A stretch of DNA of 64,000 nt, taken from contig NZ_JACVQF010000168.1 of the NCBI RefSeq assembly GCF_014534645.1, forward strand, positions 124,001 through 188,000, given 5' to 3'. The notes below the pieces were generated by a model. That model was given only the letters and a program-made list of their open reading frames with translations, searched no databases and was not told the origin of the DNA. This DNA comes from Streptomyces griseicoloratus. Lineage in GTDB: Bacteria; Actinomycetota; Actinomycetes; Streptomycetales; Streptomycetaceae. Of this stretch, positions 52,475 through 61,318 are shown one piece after another. Position 1 is the stretch's first letter; each line of letters begins with the position of its first letter. A program made the position numbers and the translations under genes.

Positions 52475-53554
52475 TCACCTCCGGATCGCCGTACGGCGGA
52501 CCCACAGATTGACGAGGACGGCTCCGAGCAGCATCACCCCGAGGAACGCCTTGAACCAGTCGGGGTTCCAGCCCGCGTAGACGATGCCCTGGTTCACCAT
52601 GCCGAACATGAACGCGCCGAAGACGGGTCCGACGGCCGACCCGTGGCCGCCGGTCAGCAGGCAGCCGCCGATGACGGCGGCGGCGATGTAGATCAGCTCC
52701 TGGCCGACGCCCTCGCCGGACTGCACGGTGTTGAAGGAGAACAGCTGGTGCATGCCGACGAACCAGGCGCCGAAGCCGACCAGCATGAACAGCGTGACCT
52801 TGGTGAAGGTCACGGGCACGCCGACCGCGCGGGCCGACTCACGGTCGCCGCCGACCGCGAAGACCCAGTTGCCGTACCTGGTGCGCAGCAGCACCCAGGT
52901 GGCCAGCGCCGCGAAGACCAGCCACCACACCACCGTGATCTTCACCTGGACGCCGCCGACGCCGAACGACGAGGCGAAGAGGGCCTTGGCCTGGTCGAAG
53001 CCGTCCATGTCGCTGATGTCGTCGGTGGCGACGTTGCCGGTGACCAGCTTGGTGACCGCGAGGTTCACGCCCTGGAGGATCAGGAAGGTGCCGAGTGTCA
53101 CCAGGAAGCTCGGCAGCCCGGTCCTCACCAGCATCCAGCCGTTGAACGCCCCGGCTCCGAGGGAGACCAGGAGGGCGACGAGCACACCCGTCCAGACGTT
53201 CACGGTCAGCTGGTAGCTGAGCATGCTCGCGGTCAGCGCCGAGGTGACCACGGCGACGCCGGCCGACAGGTCGAACTCGCCGCCGATCATCAGCAGGGCG
53301 ACGGGCAGCGCCATGATGCCGATGGTGGAGGACTGGTAGAGGACCGTCGCCATCGAGCCGCCCTGGCGGACCGAGGGCGCGGCGATCAGGAAGAACACGA
53401 GCACGGCCAGGGCGCCGAGGAACACCCCGACCTCGGGCCGGGCGAGCAGCCGGAGCGCCGGGGGGCGTTGCCGGGTCCGCCCGCCGGACCCGACGGGGCC
53501 CGCAGCCGGTGGCGCGCCCACCGCCGGTTCGGCGGGCTCGGTCCGGCTCATCAC
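52475..53554 (-). CDS. sugar ABC transporter permease (RbsC/FrcC type)
   Basis: The 359-aa protein has about nine to ten TM helices and the RbsC-family loops LMIGGEFDLSAGVAVVTSAL, VRTGLPSFLVTLGTFLILQG and GGCLLTGGHGSAVGPVFGAF. An N-terminal ~30-residue Pro/Ala-rich cytoplasmic tail precedes the first helix. The ATG overlaps the stop of the binding-protein gene by four bases (ATGA). Confidence 0.93.
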   Translation of the reverse strand: MMSRTEPAEPAVGAPPAAGPVGSGGRTRQRPPALRLLARPEVGVFLGALAVLVFFLIAAPSVRQGGSMATVLYQSSTIGIMALPVALLMIGGEFDLSAGVAVVTSALTASMLSYQLTVNVWTGVLVALLVSLGAGAFNGWMLVRTGLPSFLVTLGTFLILQGVNLAVTKLVTGNVATDDISDMDGFDQAKALFASSFGVGGVQVKITVVWWLVFAALATWVLLRTRYGNWVFAVGGDRESARAVGVPVTFTKVTLFMLVGFGAWFVGMHQLFSFNTVQSGEGVGQELIYIAAAVIGGCLLTGGHGSAVGPVFGAFMFGMVNQGIVYAGWNPDWFKAFLGVMLLGAVLVNLWVRRTAIRR

Positions 53555-54570
53555 CGGGTGCCCTTCGCGGCGAACCCGGCCACCGCCTCGACGTTGGACT
53601 TGTCGACGAAGGCCGGACCGGTCAGCACCGGCTGTTCACCGCCGCCGCTGTAGTTGCCGTTGTTCTGGTACAGCCACAGGCCGTCGACGGCCAGATAGCC
53701 CTGGAGGTAGGGCTGCTGGTCGACGGCGAACTCGATGTCGCCCTTCTGGATGGCGCCGGTCAGCTGCTCGTTGAGGTCGAAGGTGGCGACCTTCGCCTTG
53801 CCGCCGGTCTCGTCCGCCGACTGCACCGCGGTCAGCGCGAAGGGGGCGCCGAGCGTGACGACGTGGTCGATGGCGCCGTCCTGCTTCAGCTTGGCGGTGA
53901 CGGTCGACTTGACGGACGGCATGTCGGCGCCGTTGACGTAGAGGTTCTCCACCGTGCCCGCGAAGGTCTTCTTCACCCCGTCGCAGCGCTGGGTCAGGCC
54001 GACGTTGCCCTGCTCGTGGATCACGCAGACGGCCTTCTTGGCGCCGACCTCGTTCAGCTTCCTGCCGAACGCCTCTCCCGCCACGCTCTCGTCCTGCCCG
54101 AAGAACTCCAGCAGGCCGAGCTTCTTCCAGTCGGCCAGGCCGGAGTTGAGGCCGACGACGGGTATGCCGGCCTTCGTGGCCCTGTCGACGACGCTCCTGA
54201 GGGCGTCCGGCTTGGCCAGGGTGACCGCGATGCCGTCGACCTTCTGGTCGATGGCGTTCTGCACCAGGTTGGCCTGGTTGCCGGCGTTGGGGTCGGCGGA
54301 GTAGACGAGCTTGACGTTGTCCTTCGCCGCCGCCGCCTCGGCGCCCTTGCGGACGATGTCCCAGAAGGTGTCGCCGGGCGCCTGGTGGGTGACCAGGGCG
54401 ACCGTCATACGGGGTGTGTCCGCCTTCCCCGCCGGCGCGCCCGATCCCTTGTCCTCGGACTTCTTGCCCCCGGATCCGCTGGAGCAGCCGGCGAGGGCCA
54501 GGGCCGCCGCCGCTGCCAGGGCCACGGCGGGGGCGAGTCTGCGGGAGCGGGCGTGCGAAGAGCGGTCCAT
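53551..54570 (-). CDS. sugar ABC transporter substrate-binding lipoprotein
   Basis: The 339-aa periplasmic-binding-protein-like I family protein has a lipoprotein signal ending LALAGC. The mature protein shows MTVALVTHQAPGDTFWDIVR, NAIDQKVDGIAVTLAKPDAL, AGIPVVGLNSG and YLAVDGLWLYQNNG, typical of RbsB/inositol-binding proteins. First gene of the minus-strand transport operon, divergent from iolC. Confidence 0.93.
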   Translation of the reverse strand: MDRSSHARSRRLAPAVALAAAAALALAGCSSGSGGKKSEDKGSGAPAGKADTPRMTVALVTHQAPGDTFWDIVRKGAEAAAAKDNVKLVYSADPNAGNQANLVQNAIDQKVDGIAVTLAKPDALRSVVDRATKAGIPVVGLNSGLADWKKLGLLEFFGQDESVAGEAFGRKLNEVGAKKAVCVIHEQGNVGLTQRCDGVKKTFAGTVENLYVNGADMPSVKSTVTAKLKQDGAIDHVVTLGAPFALTAVQSADETGGKAKVATFDLNEQLTGAIQKGDIEFAVDQQPYLQGYLAVDGLWLYQNNGNYSGGGEQPVLTGPAFVDKSNVEAVAGFAAKGTR

Positions 54571-54664
54571 CTTTCCTGCACCTCACTGTGCGACGGGGAA
54601 CCGTGTGCCGAGGGAAGAACGACTGTTGCGCTGGGACCGGATACAAGCCCTTGACGAGCCCGCT

Positions 54665-54727
54665 GTCAATACTTTGTCAAGACATCATTTCAGGAGTTGG
54701 TCAGAATGTTAGTACAAAGTGTTGACA
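54665..54727. promoter_or_regulatory. paired inverted operators between the two inositol transcripts
   Basis: GTCAATACTTTGT (54665-54677) and ACAAAGTGTTGAC (54714-54726) are inverted copies with one mismatch, 36 bp apart. Each ends in TTGACA acting as the -35 of an outward promoter: plus-strand TTGACA 54722-54727, minus-strand revcomp near 54664-54669. A repressor bound to both would block both divergent promoters. The patch is notably AT-rich. Confidence 0.75.
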
Positions 54728-54791
54728 CGGTCGCTTCCGCGTCCTACACCTGGGAGGCGGCAGGCCCCGTCCAGCCCGAGGAGCGTCCCGC

Positions 54792-55754
54792 ATGGCCGAG
54801 TCAGCCCGGCACTTCGATCTGATCACGATGGGCCGCATCGGGGTCGATCTCTACCCCCTGCAGACGGGTGTACCCCTGGCCCGGGTGGAGACCTTCGGCA
54901 AATTCCTCGGCGGGTCGGCGGCCAACGTCGCGGTCGCCGCCGCCCGCCTCGGCCGCACCGCGGCGCTGATCACCCGCACGGGCGACGACCCGTTCGGCGG
55001 CTATCTGCACCAGGCCCTGAAGGAGTTCGGGGTCGACGACCGCTGGGTCACCCCGGTCGCCGCCTACCCGACCCCCGTCACGTTCTGCGAGATCTTCCCG
55101 CCGGACGACTTCCCGCTGTACTTCTACCGCCGGCCCAAGGCCCCCGACCTGGAGATCCACCCGGAGGAGCTGGATCTCGCCGCGATCCGCGCGGCCCGCA
55201 TCTTCTGGATCACCGGCACCGGTCTGAGCGAGGAGCCGAGCCGTACGGCGACCCTGGCCGCCGTCGCCCACCGGGCCCGCTCCGGCACCACGGTCTTCGA
55301 CCTGGACTGGCGCCCGATGTTCTGGACCGACCCCGGCCAGGCCCGGCCCCACTACGCCGAGGCGCTGCGGCACGCCACCGTCGCGGTCGGCAACCTCGAC
55401 GAGTGCGAGATCGCCACGGGCGTGCGCGAGCCGTGGGCCTGCGCCGAGGCGCTGCTGGCGGCGGGCGTGGAGCTGGCCGTCGTCAAGCAGGGCCCCGAGG
55501 GCGTCCTCGCCGTGCACCGCGACGGCCGGTCGGCCGAGGTGCCGCCGGTGCCGGTGGAGGTGGTGAACGGACTCGGCGCGGGCGACGCGTTCGGCGGAGC
55601 GCTCTGCCACGGTCTGCTGTCCGGCTGGGAGCTGGAGCGGACCATGCGGTACGCGGGCGCGGCGGGCGCCCTCGTCGCCTCCCGTCTCGCCTGCTCGTCC
55701 GCGATGCCCACCGAGGCCGAGATCGACGGCCTGCTCGCGCGAGCCACTCCCTGA
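54792..55754 (+). CDS. iolC: 5-dehydro-2-deoxygluconokinase
   Basis: The 320-aa PfkB-family sugar kinase has DLITMGRIGVDLYPLQ at the start, GKFLGGSAANVAVAAARLG, and the catalytic GAGD in VNGLGAGDAFGGAL. The N-terminus and TVFDLDWRPMFW are typical of IolC, which phosphorylates 5-dehydro-2-deoxy-D-gluconate. First gene of the plus-strand iol operon, about 65 bp downstream of the operator pair. Confidence 0.93.
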   Translation: MAESARHFDLITMGRIGVDLYPLQTGVPLARVETFGKFLGGSAANVAVAAARLGRTAALITRTGDDPFGGYLHQALKEFGVDDRWVTPVAAYPTPVTFCEIFPPDDFPLYFYRRPKAPDLEIHPEELDLAAIRAARIFWITGTGLSEEPSRTATLAAVAHRARSGTTVFDLDWRPMFWTDPGQARPHYAEALRHATVAVGNLDECEIATGVREPWACAEALLAAGVELAVVKQGPEGVLAVHRDGRSAEVPPVPVEVVNGLGAGDAFGGALCHGLLSGWELERTMRYAGAAGALVASRLACSSAMPTEAEIDGLLARATP

Positions 55755-55767
55755 ACGGAGCTTCGTC

Positions 55768-56655
55768 GTGTCCCTCACCATCCCCGATCTCACCGCGGTC
55801 AGAGCCCGGCACCCGGAGGCGATCGCCGAGGCGGCCGCCCGCCGCACGCGCCGCCCGCTGATCGGCGGCACGGGCCGCCTGATGATCGTGGCTGCCGACC
55901 ACCCGGCGCGCGGCGCACTCGGCGTCGGCGACCGCGCGCTGGCCATGGCCAACCGGGCCGACCTGCTGCGGCGCCTGTGCACCGCGCTGTCGCGGCCCGG
56001 CGTCGACGGGGTGCTCGCCACCGCCGACGTGCTGGAGGACCTGCTGCTGCTCGGGGCGCTGGAGAACAAGGTCGTCATGGGCTCGATGAACCGCGGCGGC
56101 CTCGCGGGCGCGGCCTTCGAGCTCGACGACCGCTTCACCGGCCACCGTGCCGAGGACATAGCCCGGCTCCGCTTCGACGCGGGCAAGCTGCTGCTGCGCA
56201 TCGACTACGACGACCCGGGTTCACTGGCCACCCTGGAGGCCGGTGCCCGTGCCGTGGACGCGATGGCGGCGCGCGAACTGCCGGTGTTCGTCGAGCCGTT
56301 CATCACCCGCCGGGTCGGTGGACGGGTCCGCAACGACCTGTCCGCCGAGGCCGTCACCCGTTCCATCGCCATCGCCTCGGGCCTGGGCGGCACCTCCGCC
56401 TACACGTGGCTGAAGCTCCCCGTCACCCACGACCCGGACGCCATGGGCGAGGTCCTGGAGACCTCCACGCTGCCCGCGGTCCTGCTCGGCGGCGACGTCG
56501 GCGGCTCCCCCGGCGACCAGGCCGCCGCCTACGAGCGCTGGCGCAAGGCCCTGCGGCTGCCCACCGTGCAGGGCCTGGTCGCCGGCCGGTCGCTGCTCTA
56601 CCCGGCCGAGGGCAGTGTGGAGGAGGCGGTGGACACGGCCGTCGGACTGCTGTGA
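55768..56655 (+). CDS. Cgl0159-type (beta/alpha)8-barrel aldolase
   Basis: The 295-aa protein of the family named after Corynebacterium Cgl0159, found in actinobacterial inositol loci, replaces IolJ as the likely DKGP aldolase or related barrel enzyme. Visible features: RRPLIGGTGRLMIVAADHPA, GVLATADVLEDLLLLGALE, ELPVFVEPFITRRVGG and VLLGGDVGGSPGDQAAAYER. GTG start 14 bp after the iolC stop. Confidence 0.88.
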   Translation: MSLTIPDLTAVRARHPEAIAEAAARRTRRPLIGGTGRLMIVAADHPARGALGVGDRALAMANRADLLRRLCTALSRPGVDGVLATADVLEDLLLLGALENKVVMGSMNRGGLAGAAFELDDRFTGHRAEDIARLRFDAGKLLLRIDYDDPGSLATLEAGARAVDAMAARELPVFVEPFITRRVGGRVRNDLSAEAVTRSIAIASGLGGTSAYTWLKLPVTHDPDAMGEVLETSTLPAVLLGGDVGGSPGDQAAAYERWRKALRLPTVQGLVAGRSLLYPAEGSVEEAVDTAVGLL

Positions 56656-56683
56656 CGGACGACAGGGAGAGGACGACGAGGCG

Positions 56684-57577
56684 ATGACGTATCACCTTCC
56701 CGCGGGCAAGGCGGCCGGCGGCGCGTACGCCGTGGACGTGACGCCCGAGACGGCCGGCTGGGGCCACTGCGCCCTGCGCGTGCTGAACCTCCCGCCGGGC
56801 GGCGCCCACACCTTCGACAGCGGCGGCAGCGAGTGGATCGTCCTGCCGCTGAGCGGCGGCTGCCGGGTCGCCACGGCAGACGACTTCGGCCACCACACCT
56901 TCCGGCTCACCGGGCGCGAGAGCGTGTTCGGCGGCGTCAGCGACTTCGCGTACGTGCCCCGCGACTCCCGTACGACCGTGAGCTCGGACGGAGGCGGACG
57001 GTTCGCACTCACCGGCGCCCGCTGCACCCGCCGCCTGCCCGCCCGGTACGGTCCCGCGTCCTCGGTGCCGGTGGAGCTGCGCGGCACCGGGAACTGTTCC
57101 CGCCAGGTCAACAACTTCGGCGCGGCGGACGTCTTCGCGTGCGACAGGCTGATCGCGGTCGAGGTGATCACACCGGGCGGCAACTGGTCGTCGTTCCCGC
57201 CGCACAAGCACGACGAGCACCGGCCGGGCGAGGAGTCGGTGCTGGAGGAGATCTACTACTACGAGTTCGCCGGCCACGACGGCGTCCCCGGCCTCGGCTA
57301 CCAGCGAGTCTCCCCGTCCGGGCGGGGCCGGGGCACCGACGTGCTGGCCGAGGTGCGCGACGGAGACGTCGTCCTCATCCCGGACGGCTGGCACGGGCCG
57401 TCGATGGCCGTGCCCGGCCACGACATGTACTACCTCAACGTCATGGCGGGCCCGGACCCCGAACGCGCCTGGCTGATCCGCGACCACCCGGACCACGCCT
57501 GGATCCGCGACACCTGGCCGGACCGGCCCGTCGACCCCCGTCTCCCCCTCTACACCGCCCCGGAGAGGTCCGCATGA
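56684..57577 (+). CDS. iolB: 5-deoxy-glucuronate isomerase
   Basis: The 297-aa bicupin: MTYHLPAGKAAGGAYAVDV, GWGHCALRVLNLPPGGAHTF, FPPHKHDEHRPGEESVLEEI, YYYEFAGHDGVPGLGYQRV and WHGPSMAVPGHDMYYLNVMA. The HKHDE metal motif is intact. The ATG at 56684 is chosen over upstream in-frame codons, since it begins the conserved region. It converts 5-deoxy-glucuronate to 5-dehydro-2-deoxygluconate. Confidence 0.95.
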   Translation: MTYHLPAGKAAGGAYAVDVTPETAGWGHCALRVLNLPPGGAHTFDSGGSEWIVLPLSGGCRVATADDFGHHTFRLTGRESVFGGVSDFAYVPRDSRTTVSSDGGGRFALTGARCTRRLPARYGPASSVPVELRGTGNCSRQVNNFGAADVFACDRLIAVEVITPGGNWSSFPPHKHDEHRPGEESVLEEIYYYEFAGHDGVPGLGYQRVSPSGRGRGTDVLAEVRDGDVVLIPDGWHGPSMAVPGHDMYYLNVMAGPDPERAWLIRDHPDHAWIRDTWPDRPVDPRLPLYTAPERSA

Positions 57578-59445
57578 GCGCCCCCACCCTCCGTCTGACG
57601 ACCGCCCAGGCCCTGGTGCGCTTCCTGGCCGCCCAGTACAGCGAACGGGACGGCGTCCGGCACCGGCTGATCACCGGCACCTGGGGCATCTTCGGCCACG
57701 GCAACGTCGCCGGACTCGGCCAGGCACTCGTCGAGTACGCCGACGTGATGCCGTACCACCAGGGCCGCAGCGAACAGGCCATGGTGCACGCGGCCGTCGG
57801 CCACGCCCGCCGGCTGAACCGCCTGTCCGCGCAGGCCGTGACGACGTCCATCGGCCCCGGCGCCACCAACCTGGTCACCGGCGCCGCGCTCGCCACGATC
57901 AACCGGCTGCCGGTCCTGCTGCTGCCCGGCGACTACTTCGCCTCGCACGCCGTCGACCCGCTGCTCCAGCAGCTGGAGCACCCGTCGGCCGCCGACGTGT
58001 CCGTCAACGACACCCTGCGGCCGGTGTCCCGGTACTTCGACCGGATCACCCGCCCCGAGGCCCTGATCCCCTCGGCGCTGCGGGCGATGCGCGTGCTCAC
58101 CGACCCGGCCGAGACCGGGGCCGTCACCCTCGCCCTGCCCCAGGACGTGCAGGCCGAGGCGTACGACTGGCCGGAGGAGTTCTTCGCCGACCGCGTCTGG
58201 CGCGTGCGCCGCCCCGCGCCGGACCCGGCGGAACTGGCCGAGGCCGTCACCGCGATCCGGGCCGCCGGGCGCCCGCTGATCGTCGCGGGCGGCGGCGTCC
58301 ACCACAGCGAGGCCGAGGACGCGCTCAGGGCGCTGGTGGAGGCCACCGGCATCCCGGTCGCCTCCACCCAGGCCGGCAAGGGCTCGCTGCGCCACGACCA
58401 TCCCGGCGACCTCGGCGGGATCGGCCACACCGGCACCGCCGTCAGCGACGACCTCGCCCGCACCGCCGACCTGGTGATCGGCGTCGGCACCCGCTACACG
58501 GACTTCACCACCGCGTCCGGCACCCTCTTCCAGCACCCGGAGGTGCGCTTCCTCAACCTCAACGTCACCGCCTTCGACGCCCACAAGCTGGCCGCCCGCA
58601 CCCTGGTCTGCGACGCGCGGACCGGGCTCACCGAACTGACGCGGGCACTCGCCGGCCACCGGGTCGACCCGGCCTACGAGGCCGAGTACCGGCGTGGCAA
58701 GGAGCGCTGGGAAGAGGTCGTCGAGGCCGCCTACCGCGCCGGCGACGACAGCGCGGTACCGACCCAGACGCAGGTCCTCGGCGCGCTGGACGCGGTCGTC
58801 GGCGACGAGGACGTGGTGATCAACGCGGCCGGCTCGCTCCCCGGCGACCTGCACAAGCTGTGGCGGGCCCGGTCCCCGCACCAGTACCACCTGGAGTACG
58901 GCTACTCCTGCATGGGCTACGAGATCCCGGCCGCGCTCGGCGTCCAGCAGGCCGCGCCCGGTACGCCCGTGTGGGCCCTGGTCGGCGACGGCACCTACCT
59001 GATGAACCCGACGGAGATCGTCACCGCCGTGCAGGAGAGGCTGCCCGTCAAGCTGGTCGTGGTCCAGAACCACGGCTACGCCTCCATCGGCGGCCTCTCC
59101 GAGTCGGTGGGCGCCGAGCGCTTCGGCACCGCCTACCGGTACCGGGCCCCCGACGGTACCTTCACCGGCGCGCCGCTGCCCGTCGACCTCGCCGCCAACG
59201 CCGCCAGCCTGGGCATGGCGGTGCTGCGCGCCAAGACGGTACGGGAGCTGCGCGAGGCCCTGGCCACGGCCCGTGCCGCGGACCGCCCGACCTGCGTGTA
59301 CGTCGAGACCGATCCGGCGCCGGCCGCTCCCCCGGCCGAGGCGTGGTGGGACGTGCCGGTGGCGGAGGTGTCCGCCCGCGAGGCCGTGGCCGCGGCCCGC
59401 GAGCGCTACGACCGCGCGGTCGCCGGCCGCCGCCACCACCTGTGA
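57574..59445 (+). CDS. iolD: 3D-(3,5/4)-trihydroxycyclohexane-1,2-dione hydrolase
   Basis: The 623-aa ThDP enzyme: GTWGIFGHGNVAGLGQAL, the activating Glu region GRSEQAMVHAAVGHARR, SIGPGATNLVTGAALATINR, and the ThDP/Mg site GDGTYLMNPTEIVTAVQERL. Full family length. It overlaps the iolB stop in an ATGA arrangement. It opens the ring in inositol degradation. Confidence 0.96.
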   Translation: MSAPTLRLTTAQALVRFLAAQYSERDGVRHRLITGTWGIFGHGNVAGLGQALVEYADVMPYHQGRSEQAMVHAAVGHARRLNRLSAQAVTTSIGPGATNLVTGAALATINRLPVLLLPGDYFASHAVDPLLQQLEHPSAADVSVNDTLRPVSRYFDRITRPEALIPSALRAMRVLTDPAETGAVTLALPQDVQAEAYDWPEEFFADRVWRVRRPAPDPAELAEAVTAIRAAGRPLIVAGGGVHHSEAEDALRALVEATGIPVASTQAGKGSLRHDHPGDLGGIGHTGTAVSDDLARTADLVIGVGTRYTDFTTASGTLFQHPEVRFLNLNVTAFDAHKLAARTLVCDARTGLTELTRALAGHRVDPAYEAEYRRGKERWEEVVEAAYRAGDDSAVPTQTQVLGALDAVVGDEDVVINAAGSLPGDLHKLWRARSPHQYHLEYGYSCMGYEIPAALGVQQAAPGTPVWALVGDGTYLMNPTEIVTAVQERLPVKLVVVQNHGYASIGGLSESVGAERFGTAYRYRAPDGTFTGAPLPVDLAANAASLGMAVLRAKTVRELREALATARAADRPTCVYVETDPAPAAPPAEAWWDVPVAEVSAREAVAAARERYDRAVAGRRHHL

Positions 59446-59469
59446 CGCGCCGGGGCGGCGGCCGTGGGG

Positions 59470-60456
59470 TCAGTGGGCGGCGTCCAGCCGGGCCCGCTGC
59501 TCCGCGGTCAGCTCCAGGTCCACCGCCGCCAGGTTCTCCTCCAGCTGCGCCACGGACGACGCCCCGGCCAGCGGAACGACGGGCAGCTCGCCGCCGATCT
59601 GCCAGGCGAGGACGACCTGGCCGACGGTGGCGCCGGTCTCCCGGGCCACGTCACGGAGCGCCGCGAGGCGGGCCGGGGTGCCCGGGTGGTCGTAGTCCGG
59701 CGGCAGCGGCTTGTCGTCACGGACGTAGGCACCGGCCAGCAGCGGCGAGTAGGCGACCAGGGTCAGGGCGGGCTCGGCCCGCAGATAGCCGAGCAGTTCG
59801 GGCCCGGCGTGGCCGAGGCTGCCGTCCGGGAAGAGGTCGCTGGGCACGTCGTAGCGGGGCCGCAGATGGCTGTGCTGGTACTGGAGCACCTCGTAGCCGG
59901 GCAGTCCGGCGGCGGCAGCCAGCGCACGGGCCCGCTCCACGCGCCACATCGCCTGGTTGCTGACGCCGAGCAGCCCGACGGTGCCCTCGGCGACCAGTTC
60001 GGCGAAGCCCTCGACGGTCTCGCGCTGCGGCACGGTGTGGTCGTCGATATGGGCGTACAGCAGGTCCAGTTTCGCGACGCCGAGCCGTTCCCGGCTGCGT
60101 TCGGCGGCCTCGCGGATCGTCTTCGCCGACAGGCCCTCCGCGTTGTCGGTGTAGCTGGTGCCGGGGGCGAGCGGGCGGGCGCCGACCTTCGTGGCGATGA
60201 CGACCTCGTCGCCGATGCCGCGGCTGCGCCGCCACCGGCCGAGCAGTTCCTCGCTCTGGCCGCCCTGGCCGCCGTCGACCCAGAAGGCGTAGTTGTCGGA
60301 CGTGTCGATGAAGTTCCCGCCGGCCTCGACATAGCGGTCGAGCACGGCGAAGGAGGTCTTCTCGTCCGTCAGCGATCCGAAGTACATCGCGCCGAGCGCG
60401 AGCACGCTCACCTCGCGACGGTGGGCCGGATCGGTGCCGATGGTGCGGTACTTCAT
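59470..60456 (-). CDS. aldo/keto reductase
   Basis: The 328-aa AKR has a catalytic tetrad visible as Asp and Tyr in FIDTSDNYAFW, Lys in ATKVGAR and His in YAHIDD, followed by the C-terminal cofactor region VPLAGASSVAQLEENLAA. It is NADPH-dependent and of the AKR11/12 (YajO/PhdYeT-like) type. GGGGAGGA precedes the ATG at 60456. It is convergent with iolD, so it is not part of that operon. Confidence 0.9.
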   Translation of the reverse strand: MKYRTIGTDPAHRREVSVLALGAMYFGSLTDEKTSFAVLDRYVEAGGNFIDTSDNYAFWVDGGQGGQSEELLGRWRRSRGIGDEVVIATKVGARPLAPGTSYTDNAEGLSAKTIREAAERSRERLGVAKLDLLYAHIDDHTVPQRETVEGFAELVAEGTVGLLGVSNQAMWRVERARALAAAAGLPGYEVLQYQHSHLRPRYDVPSDLFPDGSLGHAGPELLGYLRAEPALTLVAYSPLLAGAYVRDDKPLPPDYDHPGTPARLAALRDVARETGATVGQVVLAWQIGGELPVVPLAGASSVAQLEENLAAVDLELTAEQRARLDAAH

Positions 60457-60527
60457 GGTGGTCCTCCCCTTTCGTACCCGGTCGTCCGGGCACGAAGGGG
60501 AGTCTCCGGTTTGAAGTGCGCTCCAGG

Positions 60528-61205
60528 TCAAGTCCTCGCGGAGGAGTCCGCGAACGGACCCTCCAGCGCCGCCCACTGGAGCAGCATGATGGTCTTGGCG
60601 TCGGCGATCTCGCCGGTGCGGATCATCTCCATGGCCCGGCGGAAGGGCAGTTCGAGGATCTCGATGTCCTCGCCCTCCTCGTCCAGGCCGCCGCCCTCGT
60701 GCGTGCGGGTCGACGGGCCGTAGGCGGCGGCGTAGAAAGCAACGCGTTCGGTGACCGAGCCGGGGCTCATGTAGACGTCGAAGACGTGCCGCACCTCGCC
60801 GACGGTGTGCCCGGTCTCCTCGATCACCTCGCGCCGCACGGCGGCCTCGGGGTGCTCGTCCTCGTCGTCGAGCAGCCCGCCGGGCGTCTCGATCAGCATC
60901 CCGTCGGGGTGCCCGTTGACGTACACGGGGAACCGGAACTGCCGGGTGAGCAGCACGGTGCCGCGCTCGGTGTCGTACAGCAGCACGGTGGCGCCGTTGC
61001 CGCGGTCGTGGGTCTCGCGCTCCTGGGTGCTCCAGGTGCCGTCGGCGCGCTGGATGTCGAAGGTGGTGGTCCGCTCGACGTACCAGTGACTGGAGAGCAG
61101 TTTCACGTCCCGGACCTTGACCCGGGGATTGCGGGTGAGGTCGCGGCCGGTCCGGTCGAGTCCGGTACGGCCCCGGCGGTCCGGGGTGTCGACGCCGGCG
61201 GTCAT
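60528..61205 (-). CDS. NUDIX hydrolase (GDP-mannose/ADP-ribose pyrophosphatase type)
   Basis: The 225-aa protein has a complete Nudix box, GGLLDDEDEHPEAAVRREVI followed by EETGHTV, and NudK-like flanks (NGATVLLYDTERGTVLLTRQ, FRFPVYVNGHPDGMLIETP, DVYMSPGSVTERVAFYAAAY). It hydrolyses a nucleoside diphosphate derivative. The start is the ATG at 61205; the frame upstream runs through the 33-bp duplicated sequence. Confidence 0.92.
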   Translation of the reverse strand: MTAGVDTPDRRGRTGLDRTGRDLTRNPRVKVRDVKLLSSHWYVERTTTFDIQRADGTWSTQERETHDRGNGATVLLYDTERGTVLLTRQFRFPVYVNGHPDGMLIETPGGLLDDEDEHPEAAVRREVIEETGHTVGEVRHVFDVYMSPGSVTERVAFYAAAYGPSTRTHEGGGLDEEGEDIEILELPFRRAMEMIRTGEIADAKTIMLLQWAALEGPFADSSART

Positions 61206-61252
61206 CGGGTGCCGCCCGGACGGGCGGGGCGGGGCAAGTTGGTCATGCCCGC

Positions 61253-61318
61253 TTCTATCACCGCGTCCGCCTCCGTACGAAGTCCGCCTATCACCGCGTC
61301 CGCCTCCGTACGAAGTCC
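61253..61318 (-). repeat. 33-bp tandem duplication at a gene 3' end
   Basis: A 30-bp core (TATCACCGCGTCCGCCTCCG followed by TACGAAGTCC) occurs at 61256-61285 and again, unchanged, at 61289-61318. The right copy holds the last codons (DFVRRRTR) and stop of the alpha/beta hydrolase. The left copy is an exact duplicate in the gap before the NUDIX gene, which lengthens the 3' end by one unit. Confidence 0.95.
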
